Source: an uncultured Collinsella sp. | Lineage (GTDB): Bacteria; Actinomycetota; Coriobacteriia; Coriobacteriales; Coriobacteriaceae | Direction of reading: 5' to 3' | Assembly (NCBI GenBank): GCA_900758475.1 | Contig: CAAERQ010000025.1 | Location: 9,272 to 73,271 of the forward strand | DNA: 64,000 nt | In this document: positions 16,064 through 24,951 of the stretch, one piece after another | Layout of the letters: each line of letters opens with the position of its first letter | How positions within the stretch are numbered: position 1 is the first letter of the stretch | The notes under the pieces: generated by a model | Told to the model about the DNA's origin: nothing | Databases searched by the model: none | What the model saw: the letters and a program-made list of their open reading frames with translations, nothing else | Made by a program: the position numbers and the translations under genes

Positions 16064-18508
16064 TTAGGCGTGGTCGCGCCAGCTGCGGACACGCTGCTTC
16101 ATGCCCTCTATGTCGAGCACGCCTTCGGCGAAGCCCTTGCGCACGAGCTCTTCGGGAACAAACTCGTCGTAGCGATCAAAATAAGGCACCTCGCCGGGAT
16201 AGACGAGCTCGATGGGATCGAAGTCCTTCTCGGTCTCGGCGGCGAGCACCTCAAAGAACGTCTCTTCGTCGGCCTTCATCTTAAACTGCATAAAGTACGG
16301 GCGTGAAGGGTCGAGTCCGCGAAGGCCCAGCTCCGCGGCACATTTAATCTTGAGCATGCGCTCGAGCGCCAAAAAGGCGTAGCTTCCCAACCAGGGGAAG
16401 AGCACCCAGGTGTCGCCGCCCAGGTTAATGAGCGGCTTGGTTCCCGCGCCCGAAATCTCGGCCGTATGGCGAGCCTGCGCCAAGCGGGCCCGCGCGTTAC
16501 CCATAAGGTACGGATACGCGGCATGTTCGTTGAGCGCTTGGCGCATGCGTTCGAGTACGTGTGTATTGATGTCACCGGGGCAATCGCCAAAGTAGGCCGG
16601 CACGCGGCCCTTGACCTGCGTGGCAAAGACGGTATGACGCTTCCAGTCCACTTCCTCGACAATCCAGCAGTGCCCGGCTATGGCGATGCGCTCACTGGGC
16701 GGTGGGGGATTGACGATCGTGCCCAACTCGGCCGACTCGCTGCGAACGGTGAACTCCTCGTTTTCCTGGAACACGGCGTAGAACTTAAAGTTGTTAATGA
16801 TGCGCTCGCCCGCGAGACCCACGATGAGTCCGCCGCCCTCGGTGACCTGGATGTGGTCGATCTTGATGAGGTGACGCAGCAGCACGCGATAGTCATCGGC
16901 CGAGACGCGGTGGAAATAGCTGAGCGTGAGCACACGCTGAGCAAGCTCGGCCGGCGTGAGCTCGCCGGTGCTGGCGAGCGTCGACATGGTCTGGTGATAG
17001 AGCAGACTGTAAGGGAGTCGATCGAGCTCGGGCGGCTCAACCCATTTTTCCTCGCGATAGAGTTGTACGAGTGCGATGCCCTGGAGGAGTTTCCAAGGTA
17101 TCGTTTCAGGCATCATCGTGCGCGGCTCGGGCTCCTCCTCGCGCATGACAAACCACATCTCGGGCGGAAGATCGCGGCGGCCTGTGCGCCCCATGCGCTG
17201 CAAAAAGGAGCTGACGGTAAACGGTGCATCGATCTGGAACGCGCGCTCCAGGCGACCGATATCAATGCCAAGCTCCAGCGTGGAGGTGGTGACGGTCGTC
17301 TGTGCCTGTTCCTCGTCGCGCATAAGCTCTTCTGCCGTCTCACGCAACGATGCCGAAAGATTGCCGTGATGGATGAGGAAACGGTCGGGCTCGTGCCGGC
17401 TTTCACAGTAGCTGCGCAACATGGAGCACACGGCCTCTGCCTCCTCGCGCGAGTTGGCAAAGACCAGGCACTTGCGGCCGCGGGTATGTTCAAAGATGTA
17501 GCCCATGCCGGGGTCGGCGTTGTCGGGTGCGGTGTCGGTGGGGTTGAGGAGCGTCTGCTCGGTGGCCCGGGGGATGTCGACTTCGCCCTCGGGGGCCGAG
17601 GAAGCGCGACTGTCCTTGGGGGCAGCCTTGCCCCGTGCCTGCTCGCGACGTTGGCGGCGTTCCTCCTGTGTGAGTTGTCCGCTATGGCGCATGTCTTGGG
17701 TGCTGACGGGCAGTGCCGCGGGTGCCGCTGCCTCAATGCGCTCGCATGCAAGCACTTCGGCCTCTTGAGGACCCATGCCCTCGAATCCCCGCTGCTGAGC
17801 CTGGGGACCCGAGTTGTAGAAGTGCTCCATGGAGATACGCCACACGCGACGCGGCTCCTCAAAGCGGGGGATAACGCAGTCGCGCCCCGTTCCCTGAGAG
17901 AGAAAAGCGCCCGTGCGCTCGGGGTCGCCGATGGTAGCCGAAAGGCCAATTCGGCGAGGCTGCACGCCTGCCATGCGCGAGAGACGTTCGATAAGGCAGA
18001 GCGTCTGCCCGCCGCGGTCACCGCGCATGAGCGAGTGGACCTCGTCGATGACCACATAACGCAGGTCGCAGAACATACGCGGGATTGCCATGTGCTTGTG
18101 GACCAGGAGTGCCTCGAGTGATTCGGGCGTAATCTGCAGGATACCGCTCGGCTTTTTGATGAGCTTTGCCTTGTGCGACTGCGAGACATCGCCGTGCCAG
18201 TGCCAGACGGGGATATCGGCCTCTTCGCACAGATCGTTGAGGCGAACGAACTGGTCGTTGATGAGTGCTTTGAGGGGGCCAATGTAGAGGGCACCCACGC
18301 TCGCGGGCGGGTTCTCCCAAAACTCGGTCAGGATGGGAAAGAAGGCCGCCTCAGTTTTGCCAGATGCCGTGGATGCCGTCAGGAGCACATTGTCTTGCGT
18401 GTTGAAGATGGCATCTGCCGCCGCAACCTGGATGGAGCGCAGACTCTCCCAATCGTGGGAGTAAATGAAATCCTGGATAAACGGGGCATATCGGTCAAAG
18501 GCGTTCAT
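16064..18508 (-). CDS. Lhr/BrxHI-like DEAD/DEAH helicase
   Basis: An 814-residue superfamily 2 helicase. Motifs in order: TASTASGKTE (Walker A, near 46), GPLKAL (Ia), TPESLE (Ib), VVIDEVHS (DEVH, near 160), LSATIG (III), VTTSTLELGIDIG (V) and QRMGRTGRRD (VI, near 455). A charged low-complexity insert of about 110 residues lies between the two RecA lobes. The C-terminal 330 residues are the Lhr-type extension. The ATG at 18508 follows AGGAGG; upstream in-frame ATGs lack a site. It is the last gene of the operon with the BrxD-like ATPase and the TerB-N protein. In type 2 BREX a BrxHI helicase pairs with BrxD in the same way. Confidence 0.82.
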   Translation of the reverse strand: MNAFDRYAPFIQDFIYSHDWESLRSIQVAAADAIFNTQDNVLLTASTASGKTEAAFFPILTEFWENPPASVGALYIGPLKALINDQFVRLNDLCEEADIPVWHWHGDVSQSHKAKLIKKPSGILQITPESLEALLVHKHMAIPRMFCDLRYVVIDEVHSLMRGDRGGQTLCLIERLSRMAGVQPRRIGLSATIGDPERTGAFLSQGTGRDCVIPRFEEPRRVWRISMEHFYNSGPQAQQRGFEGMGPQEAEVLACERIEAAAPAALPVSTQDMRHSGQLTQEERRQRREQARGKAAPKDSRASSAPEGEVDIPRATEQTLLNPTDTAPDNADPGMGYIFEHTRGRKCLVFANSREEAEAVCSMLRSYCESRHEPDRFLIHHGNLSASLRETAEELMRDEEQAQTTVTTSTLELGIDIGRLERAFQIDAPFTVSSFLQRMGRTGRRDLPPEMWFVMREEEPEPRTMMPETIPWKLLQGIALVQLYREEKWVEPPELDRLPYSLLYHQTMSTLASTGELTPAELAQRVLTLSYFHRVSADDYRVLLRHLIKIDHIQVTEGGGLIVGLAGERIINNFKFYAVFQENEEFTVRSESAELGTIVNPPPPSERIAIAGHCWIVEEVDWKRHTVFATQVKGRVPAYFGDCPGDINTHVLERMRQALNEHAAYPYLMGNARARLAQARHTAEISGAGTKPLINLGGDTWVLFPWLGSYAFLALERMLKIKCAAELGLRGLDPSRPYFMQFKMKADEETFFEVLAAETEKDFDPIELVYPGEVPYFDRYDEFVPEELVRKGFAEGVLDIEGMKQRVRSWRDHA

Positions 18509-18587
18509 GGGACCTCCTCTCATCAACGGGCCGATCAGCGCAACGGGCAACGGCTCGATATCTTGCAACATCGGCGTTTGCCCAGAT

Positions 18588-18626
18588 AAAACCTGCCAAA
18601 ATAAACCTGTCCCTTTTTGGCAGGTT
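18588..18626 (-). repeat. Palindrome with GGGACAGG core inside the TerB operon
   Basis: AAAACCTGCCAAAA (18588-18601) is complementary to TTTTGGCAGGTT (18615-18626), with AAACCTGTCCC between the arms. Read on the minus strand it is a hairpin followed by TTTTATC, so it could act as an intrinsic attenuator between the ATPase and helicase genes. It also belongs to the group of GGGACAG-centred palindromes in this window. Confidence 0.6.
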
Positions 18627-19929
18627 AGATGGTGAATTCGGCGAAGTCGCGGTCGTTGTCAGCGGTGCCGGTGTCGTCTGTTGCGGCTGCCGGCGCCAGC
18701 GCGTCGCCACCGACGCTTTGCAGCAACTCGGCCACGTTAGCATCGGGGTTTTGACACAGGATATCGAGCAGCTCGATAAAGTCGCGGATGACCTCGCGGG
18801 GCGTCAGATGCGTGTCGGCCCCCACGCGGCCAAACTCAATCTTGAGGAAGTCCACCAAGTCGCTCTCGGTAAGCGTGGGCGTCCAGCCAAAGTAGCCGGC
18901 ATGGATCTGCATGAGCTTTTCGATGAGCACCAGCAGCTCCTCGTAGGTGAGCGGCTGCAGGCGGATGATGGGCGCGAGCATGTCTTTGAGATCATCGCGC
19001 GCAAAGCGGCCCTGAGCGAGTCGGCTGCGAAGGGCCTCATAGGAAAAGACGCCGCGGCGGCGGTCCTCGATAGAGGTCGGCGTACCGCCCATAATCATGC
19101 CCAGGTACTGCGCCTTGCCCTGCAGCGTGTCGTTGTACATCGTTAGGATTTTCTCATAGTTATACTGTCGCGTGATGGCGTTAGGAATCTTGTACAGATT
19201 CACGAGCTCGTCGATGAGCACCAGCATGCCCTTGTAGCCGCTGCAGACCAAAAAGCGCGCAATGAGCTTGACGTAGTCGTACCAGTCGTCATCGCTGATG
19301 ATGGTCGAGGAGCCCAACTCGGCGCGCGCCTCACTCTTGGTGCGGTACTCGCCGCGGATCCATTTGGTTACGCGGCTCATGGCGTCTTCGTCGCCCTCGG
19401 ATACGGCCGTGCGATAACGGCGGAGCATGCGGACAAAGTCAAAGCCGTGGACCATCTCCTCGAGTGGAGCGAGTTGGGCATTAACGGCAGACTCGTCGGC
19501 GTCGGCACACGAGGCGACCCAGCGATCCAGAATAAGGTTGAGCGCGCCGCCCTCGGGGCGCGTCTTGGTCGATATGTTGCGGATGAGCTCGCGATAGGTG
19601 GCGAGGCCCTGGCCCTGGCCGCCCTGTAGGCGGCGCTCAGGGGAAAGGTCGGCATCGGCGACCACAAAGCCTTCGCCCATGGCATGCGTTCGGATGGTCT
19701 GGAGCAAAAAGCTCTTGCCGGCGCCGTAGCGACCGACTAGGAAACGGAAGCTTGCGCCGCCATCGGCGATGAGGCTCAGGTCGGTGAGCAGAGCACGAAT
19801 CTCGACCTCTCGCCCCACGGTGATATAGGGAAGGCCGATGCGCGGGACAACGCCGCCCTTGAGCGAGTTGAGAATGACGGCAGCGACGCGCTTGGGCACA
19901 CGGGGTGCTGCGGATGCGGTATCACTCAT
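18625..19929 (-). CDS. BrxD-like P-loop ATPase (DUF2791)
   Basis: A 434-residue ATP-binding protein. GREVEI and FLVGRYGAGKSFLL (Walker A, about 64-77) are followed by GMLVLIDELVNLY (Walker B, about 228-240), matching the BREX/DUF2791 ATPase family, a branch of STAND/AAA-like ATPases. BrxD in type 2 BREX is the nearest named relative. The C-terminal 40 residues are a low-complexity tail. Its ATG sits inside the end of the TerB gene (an eight-base overlap), so synthesis is coupled. The likely role is a switch that loads or activates the downstream helicase; this is inference. Confidence 0.82.
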   Translation of the reverse strand: MSDTASAAPRVPKRVAAVILNSLKGGVVPRIGLPYITVGREVEIRALLTDLSLIADGGASFRFLVGRYGAGKSFLLQTIRTHAMGEGFVVADADLSPERRLQGGQGQGLATYRELIRNISTKTRPEGGALNLILDRWVASCADADESAVNAQLAPLEEMVHGFDFVRMLRRYRTAVSEGDEDAMSRVTKWIRGEYRTKSEARAELGSSTIISDDDWYDYVKLIARFLVCSGYKGMLVLIDELVNLYKIPNAITRQYNYEKILTMYNDTLQGKAQYLGMIMGGTPTSIEDRRRGVFSYEALRSRLAQGRFARDDLKDMLAPIIRLQPLTYEELLVLIEKLMQIHAGYFGWTPTLTESDLVDFLKIEFGRVGADTHLTPREVIRDFIELLDILCQNPDANVAELLQSVGGDALAPAAATDDTGTADNDRDFAEFTI

Positions 19930-21682
19930 GGTCTAGGTATCCTCTCACGTCTGCTTCGTAGTCCTCGATAATTTGCGGTCCTGCTGAGCCAAATTCAATA
20001 ACGGTGTCGCCCACCAGGTCAAAGAGCGCTTCGTTGATGCTGTCGACAAGCATGTCCTCACTCTTGCCCGACTGTGCCACCGCCGATGCCGTCTGCGCTG
20101 CGTTTTGCTCGAGGAGTGCACGTAGATACGCGGTTGCGGCAGGCGCGAGTTCGGTCGCGGCGTCAGTGGACGCAGCCGCTGCGAGCGGGGGTGTCGGCAC
20201 GAGAAGCGGCGCCACGACACCAAACTGTTCGGTGGAAATGGTTGGCTCGTCGGCCTCGTCCTGCCTTGCGGCCGCCGTGACCGGCTCGACAAACGCGCCT
20301 GCTGCGCGCTCGGCTTTCGGCTGCTCGGAGCCCACCGTATCGACCTCCGCAAGCGTGCCGTCCTCGCGCTCCTCGTCGATCAAAAGCGCCTCGCGCGTTT
20401 GTGCGGCGGCGCTCCGAATGTGCCCCAGCTTGCTCAGGTCGATATCGATCTTGACGGGCTGATGCGCGGTATCCCATGAAAGCCATGCCGTGATCTCGTC
20501 ATCGATAATCTTAGCCAGATATTTGGGGATCTTCTCTTCCTTAAGGGGATGGCCGGGATCCAGCGCCAAGCGCAGGCGCTGATCACAAGCGCGCATCATC
20601 TCACCGAGCTTGCTACTTTTTTGCCTGCTGCCGTGGATGCGCATGCATTCCCAAAAACCATTTTGGCAGCGGTAGATGTGAATGGGGTCCAGGCGATATT
20701 CACAGTCCTCGTGGCGCTCGGGCGCAAAGAATACGGCCGAGGCAAACATGGTGTAGGGCATGGCCGTCTCCTCCCCAAACAAGCTCGCTACGATGCCGGT
20801 CTTTCGGTGTGTGTCATAGTAGCGCGCCATACGGACATACACGGCGCATGCCACGTGGCGCAGGTCGCGATGGTGGGAACGGTCGAGCCGTGAGTTATTC
20901 AGGTTGTACGTCGAGAGTGCGTCGATGGCAGCCATGAGCCGCTCCTCATGCGCCCCATCGGGCGGAAGGGGAAGCGTGGGCTCGGAGGTCTTGCGACGCG
21001 CAGGCGGCAGGTCCGACGGCGCCGGCGCGGGTACAAGGTCTCGCGCTGCGCGGCGCAGCTCGATGAGGGCGTTGTCGAATGCGACGGTTTTAGAGTCGAG
21101 AAGCAGCTTGGGATCGAGCCCGTGGAAAACGGCGTAGTCCTGCAGCCACACGCGTGCGAACCGGTCGATGCCGGGTTCAAAGGCGCGATAGGTATCCCAA
21201 AATGCCTTGATCTTGTCATAGCCGTCACGCGGATTGTCGACGCCAATGCCGCAGATCAATTCGTAAAGATAAAGAAAAGCAAACGAGGTCGATGTCTCCT
21301 CGATATTGCCGCGGCGCACTTGGGCACGCCAGGTAAAGTAGCCGCGCAACTGTCGATCGCTCATGGCATTGTAGGTGGGAAAGTACGACTTAAAGGTGCC
21401 GTTGTAGGGGCAATCGTCCTCGAAGTCGGCCATCAGCAGGCCTTGGCGGTAAAAGAGCTCCGCCTCCGATAGCCAACGTCCCGCGCCGCCTTTGGGATCC
21501 TCTTGCCAGCGTGATATCTCGCGCATCTTGCGGTACTGGTCGGGGAGGAAGTTCTGCATCTGACGACCGGTCTTGAGAATCGGCTCGTCAGCATAGAGTT
21601 CGTTTGAGAAGCGGGCGGACTGATGGGTCCGGGCCTCGGCCATAATGCGCTCGATGAGCATCTTGACGTCCTGGTCGGCCAC
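19922..21682 (-). CDS. TerB-N/TerB-C domain protein
   Basis: A 586-residue protein. The N-terminal 230 residues match the TerB-N domain (WLSEAELFYRQG near 68, then CPYNGTFKSYFPTYNAMSD-type and FAFLYLYELICGIG segments, key residues only). The final 60 residues (LVDSINEALFDLVGDTVIE onward) look like TerB-C. A variable, acidic Ala-rich stretch joins them (about 430-530). TerB-N/TerB-C proteins have been tied by comparative genomics to stress and DNA-processing modules. The GTG start at 21682 follows a GGAGAGG-rich leader. It is the first gene of the operon with the ATPase and helicase. Confidence 0.8.
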   Translation of the reverse strand: MADQDVKMLIERIMAEARTHQSARFSNELYADEPILKTGRQMQNFLPDQYRKMREISRWQEDPKGGAGRWLSEAELFYRQGLLMADFEDDCPYNGTFKSYFPTYNAMSDRQLRGYFTWRAQVRRGNIEETSTSFAFLYLYELICGIGVDNPRDGYDKIKAFWDTYRAFEPGIDRFARVWLQDYAVFHGLDPKLLLDSKTVAFDNALIELRRAARDLVPAPAPSDLPPARRKTSEPTLPLPPDGAHEERLMAAIDALSTYNLNNSRLDRSHHRDLRHVACAVYVRMARYYDTHRKTGIVASLFGEETAMPYTMFASAVFFAPERHEDCEYRLDPIHIYRCQNGFWECMRIHGSRQKSSKLGEMMRACDQRLRLALDPGHPLKEEKIPKYLAKIIDDEITAWLSWDTAHQPVKIDIDLSKLGHIRSAAAQTREALLIDEEREDGTLAEVDTVGSEQPKAERAAGAFVEPVTAAARQDEADEPTISTEQFGVVAPLLVPTPPLAAAASTDAATELAPAATAYLRALLEQNAAQTASAVAQSGKSEDMLVDSINEALFDLVGDTVIEFGSAGPQIIEDYEADVRGYLDHE

Positions 21683-21771
21683 CGCCCTCTCCTCTCCCTA
21701 TATGGTGTCGGTGACCTCATATCATAACACAGCATCAAACAGGTGTTCGAGATACCGCTATGTAGATAGAT

Positions 21772-22488
21772 TTAGAACAAGAGGGCGTAGATGACCGCCA
21801 CGACGACGGAGGGGAGCATATTGGCCGTGCGGAAGGTCTGAGGTCGAATAAGGTTAACGCCAACACAGAAGATGAGCATGGAGCCCACAAGCGAAAGGCT
21901 GTCGAGGGCTGCGGTGGTCATGATGGGGGAGAGTGCGCCGGCAAAAAGCGTGATCGTGCCCTGGAATACGGCAACGGGCAGGGCCGAGAAGATGCAGCCG
22001 CGGCCAAGCGAGGCCGTCATGGTACAGACGATGATGCAGTCCAGCGCGCCCTTCAGGGCAAGCGTGGACCAGTCGCCGAGCAGGCCGTCCTGAATCGATC
22101 CTACGATGGCCATGGCGCCGATACACACGGTGAGCGATGCCGAGACAAAGGCGTTGGTGAACTCGTTGTCACCCTCGCTGCCGGTTTTGCGCTTGAGCCA
22201 TTCGCCGAGGTTCTCGATGGCGGCCTCCAGGTTGATGGCCTCGCCGATGAGCGAACCGAGGGCAAATGAGACGATAAGCATGGTGGTGCCGGTGGTCGCC
22301 AACGTCTCTCCATCGATAACGAGCATCTTTTGCATGGTGCCGCCCAGGCCGATAAACAGAACGCACAACCCCGACGCCTTCATGAGCGTGTCTTGGATGC
22401 GGGGCGTAATGAAGCGCCCACCCATGAGGCCCAGCAGACCGCCCGCGATCAAAAGCGCGACGTTGATGATCGTTCCTAAACCCGGCAT
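21772..22488 (-). CDS. DUF554 family membrane protein
   Basis: A 238-residue integral membrane protein with about seven hydrophobic segments. The opening (PGLGTIINVALLIAGGLLG, 19 residues) and the later GSIQDGLLGD and SLGRGCIFSA segments are typical of the DUF554 (YdfK) family, whose function is unknown and may be transport. The ATG at 22488 follows AGGAGGG; a more distal ATG at 22512 has no such site. It is divergent in theme from its neighbours and probably monocistronic. Confidence 0.85.
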   Translation of the reverse strand: MPGLGTIINVALLIAGGLLGLMGGRFITPRIQDTLMKASGLCVLFIGLGGTMQKMLVIDGETLATTGTTMLIVSFALGSLIGEAINLEAAIENLGEWLKRKTGSEGDNEFTNAFVSASLTVCIGAMAIVGSIQDGLLGDWSTLALKGALDCIIVCTMTASLGRGCIFSALPVAVFQGTITLFAGALSPIMTTAALDSLSLVGSMLIFCVGVNLIRPQTFRTANMLPSVVVAVIYALLF

Positions 22489-22577
22489 GAACCCTCCTGT
22501 AATTGATGCCAACGCGGCAATCGTAGCAGAACGGGGAGGGGAGTGCTCAGTATCCGAGCCAAGCGGCGGTTAGCGGT

Positions 22578-23981
22578 CTAGGACAGGACGGGGCTAAAGT
22601 CGAAGCGCAGCGTCATAAGGTGCTGCGGGGATGCGATGGCTGCGGCAATGATGTCGGCATCTCGTGCACGATCGAACCCTTCAAGTTCCATTTGATAGGG
22701 GAAGTCTTCTTGGATACCGATGCGACGCGGAACCAAAAGCTTGGTTCCGTCGAATTCTTCGGTTCGCGTTCCGTCTGCTGCAACGGAATAAAGGTGTAGC
22801 TTGGCGGTCGTTGTGGCATCAAGTGCCGAGATAGCTTGGATATCGTTCGATGCGCTCCTTGCTCCCACTGCTGTAAGTGCCGTAGGCGCGACGACTTCAC
22901 CCGAAGGCAAAAAGACGAGCTCGACGGTATTGGGGAATGCGATGAGGATATTTTTGCGGCGGGGCGCATTGGCAGCGACTGGCTCAATGCTTGCGGCATC
23001 GACGGTTTCCGTGTGGTCGAGCGCGACCATCATGCAACAGTTGCCTTCGTCGACATCTGGGGGAGCGGCAAAGTCCAGGCCGTCTTTCGGTTGGGGATTG
23101 CCTAGTTCGGTGGCGGTGCCGCCTGGCTTCTCGAGAGGAGCCGTAGCGTTGTCTTCTGATGGCGCGTCGTCTGCATCGTCAACATGCGCCGGTGCGTCTG
23201 CGATCTCGTCTTTGGGGGATTTGTCATTATCGCTCGATATGGGAGCAGCAATCCCGACGGACCCCACTCCGTGCCATGTCATTTGGAGCAGCGCCGGATT
23301 GGCGAGAATGCGCTGCACGCCCGGCTCCTGGGTATCGATATTGATGGGGGCGGGTTCTGATCCGCGCGTGAGGTTAAGCGAACCCTTCTGTCCATTGCTT
23401 TGAGCCTCTTGGTCGTCCGCGTCGCCAGCGTAGAACAGCAAAGGCACATCTCCCGTTGCGATGGCTTCGGTGTCCGCCTTGGTCAGTCGCAGCGACGCCG
23501 TAAAGGAGATGATGGGCTGCGTGCCATCGACATTCGAGGGAACGCAGCCCAGGCATACACCTCCTCCTTCTTCTTCATAGGCCGCGCTGTCGAAGGCGAC
23601 CTTCGCCCCGTTCGCCGAGTCATCGACCGAGTCAATATCGATGCGCAGCTCTAGGTCGCATGGGTCGCCATCGGCGTCGACTGCAGCCGATTTCCATGTG
23701 CAGATGGCATAACCTGTCTGGGGGCCGTTCTCCTTGTTCGGTCGCTTGATATCCACGACTATCGCGTCGACCGTATTGCGGTGAAGGCATCCCGAGGTTC
23801 GGACCGTGGCGTGTGCGAGCGAAAAACGTTGGCAGGCGACGATACCCGACGAATCCGTCGCGGGGTTCAGAGCTTGCGGTAAGGAGTTTGCCGTGGCGGG
23901 CGTCGCCCAAGCGGCGAGAGGCATACCGCTCGCCAGTGCGCTGCAGAGCGCGGCAACGGGCAAAAGGTTTTTGGGTGCCAT
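22578..23981 (-). CDS. Large secreted protein of the surface cluster
   Basis: A 467-residue protein that I do not recognise. It begins with a clear signal peptide (PVAALCSALASGMPLAAWA, then cleavage near ATA). The mature protein has scattered cysteines (ACQRF, GCLH, AICTW, DPCD, VCLGC, NCCMM), an acidic Asp/Ala/Pro-rich linker around 245-300, and a beta-rich C-terminal half. There is no membrane anchor or sorting signal at the C-terminus, so it is released or held by a partner. It is the last of five genes on this strand that encode small exported proteins. Confidence 0.65.
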   Translation of the reverse strand: MAPKNLLPVAALCSALASGMPLAAWATPATANSLPQALNPATDSSGIVACQRFSLAHATVRTSGCLHRNTVDAIVVDIKRPNKENGPQTGYAICTWKSAAVDADGDPCDLELRIDIDSVDDSANGAKVAFDSAAYEEEGGGVCLGCVPSNVDGTQPIISFTASLRLTKADTEAIATGDVPLLFYAGDADDQEAQSNGQKGSLNLTRGSEPAPINIDTQEPGVQRILANPALLQMTWHGVGSVGIAAPISSDNDKSPKDEIADAPAHVDDADDAPSEDNATAPLEKPGGTATELGNPQPKDGLDFAAPPDVDEGNCCMMVALDHTETVDAASIEPVAANAPRRKNILIAFPNTVELVFLPSGEVVAPTALTAVGARSASNDIQAISALDATTTAKLHLYSVAADGTRTEEFDGTKLLVPRRIGIQEDFPYQMELEGFDRARDADIIAAAIASPQHLMTLRFDFSPVLS

Positions 23982-24020
23982 GGTTCTCCTATCTATTCCG
24001 CGTACTCCGGTTATGCTTGG

Positions 24021-24281
24021 CTATTGGTTGCGTTTGATGTGCAGGCCAAGGCACGTCAGTCCTGCTCCCGTCGTGGCGACGCCTATCGCAATGAGTTGCC
24101 GGGTGTCGCTCGTCTGAGCGAGCGGCTCGTGACGACTGTCGCGATTAAGACCCGAAAGGTCAACGGTCACTTCTGTGGCCGCCTGCGCTTGCTCTTGTTG
24201 AGCAAAGGCCATGGCAGGTGCGGACGCCAAGATGCCGACGATGGCGGCCAGTGCAATCGCCTTAGGACGTGGCGTGCGCAC
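24021..24281 (-). CDS. Very short sortase-anchored peptide precursor
   Basis: An 86-residue precursor. A signal peptide (AIALAAIVGILASAPAMAFA) is followed by only some 26 residues, then LAQTSD, a hydrophobic stretch and a KRNQ tail. That is a cell-wall sorting signal with LAQTS in place of LPxTG. The mature wall-linked product would be about 30 residues. I suggest the GTG at 24281, which overlaps the end of the upstream gene by 20 bases; no good ribosome site is visible and the start is uncertain. Coupled to the WxL-like gene. Confidence 0.6.
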   Translation of the reverse strand: MRTPRPKAIALAAIVGILASAPAMAFAQQEQAQAATEVTVDLSGLNRDSRHEPLAQTSDTRQLIAIGVATTGAGLTCLGLHIKRNQ

Positions 24282-24864
24282 CGGGCTCGACCGTCCAGGT
24301 GATGCTTGCCACTTGGTCTCCCGTACCGCCGGCGTGGTAGATGTCACGCGTGACGCGGGCGACGTGGCCACTCACATTGAGCTTGACTTTGTCTGTTCCG
24401 TCGGCAATGCCCTCGTACTTCATGTCGAAGTTTGCGTCTTTGGAAAGATCGAGGCCCGTAGGCTGAGTCGCCGAGCTGGCATCCTTTTCTGCCTCATCGG
24501 GGCCAACCTTAAAATCGATGGAGTTCTGGGCCGAGCCTTTCTTTGCGTCTGCAACGATTGTCCAGTCGTTCTTGGCCGTGACCTTCATGTTGGTGACGTG
24601 GATGCCATATGCCGAGAGGTTGTCGATGGTAATCGTCTTGTCGGAGGGTCCTACAAGCGTTCCGTCGGCGTTGGCGGCAAAGGGGATGACCGTTGGCGCC
24701 TTAAACGAAACATTGCTAATGTCGGCCTTCACCGTCACATCGGTGGTTCCAACGCGCACCTCTGCCATGGCCGCCGTTGGCGCGGCGCCCATCGCAAGTG
24801 CAAGCGTAAGCCCTGCGCCCACGGCGAGTGCCCTGGCTCCGCTCAGGTTCATGGGTGTGTTCAT
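24262..24864 (-). CDS. Secreted WxL-like beta-sandwich protein
   Basis: A 200-residue exported protein with a signal peptide (LAVGAGLTLALAMGAAPTAAMA). The mature part begins with VTVKADISNVSFKAPTVIP and ends in ASITWTVEP, a layout like the surface beta-sandwich (WxL-like) proteins of Gram-positive bacteria, in which peptide-like domains bind the wall or partner proteins. I cannot prove the family from sequence alone. An ATG at 24864 is preceded by AGAAAGGAT. It overlaps the sortase-anchored peptide gene at its 3' end. Confidence 0.65.
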   Translation of the reverse strand: MNTPMNLSGARALAVGAGLTLALAMGAAPTAAMAEVRVGTTDVTVKADISNVSFKAPTVIPFAANADGTLVGPSDKTITIDNLSAYGIHVTNMKVTAKNDWTIVADAKKGSAQNSIDFKVGPDEAEKDASSATQPTGLDLSKDANFDMKYEGIADGTDKVKLNVSGHVARVTRDIYHAGGTGDQVASITWTVEPGAHATS

Positions 24865-24951
24865 AATCGATCCTTTCTGCTCGTCACGGACTGTTTCCGT
24901 GATGGTTGGACGAATGGGGACAGGGTGCTGCCCCTGCTTACGCGTCGGCCA

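Noticed and set aside
16064..21682. Complete BREX type 2 system
   Set aside because: Only BrxD-like and BrxHI-like genes are present; methylase, PglZ and kinase genes are absent, so I describe it as a separate TerB-linked operon.
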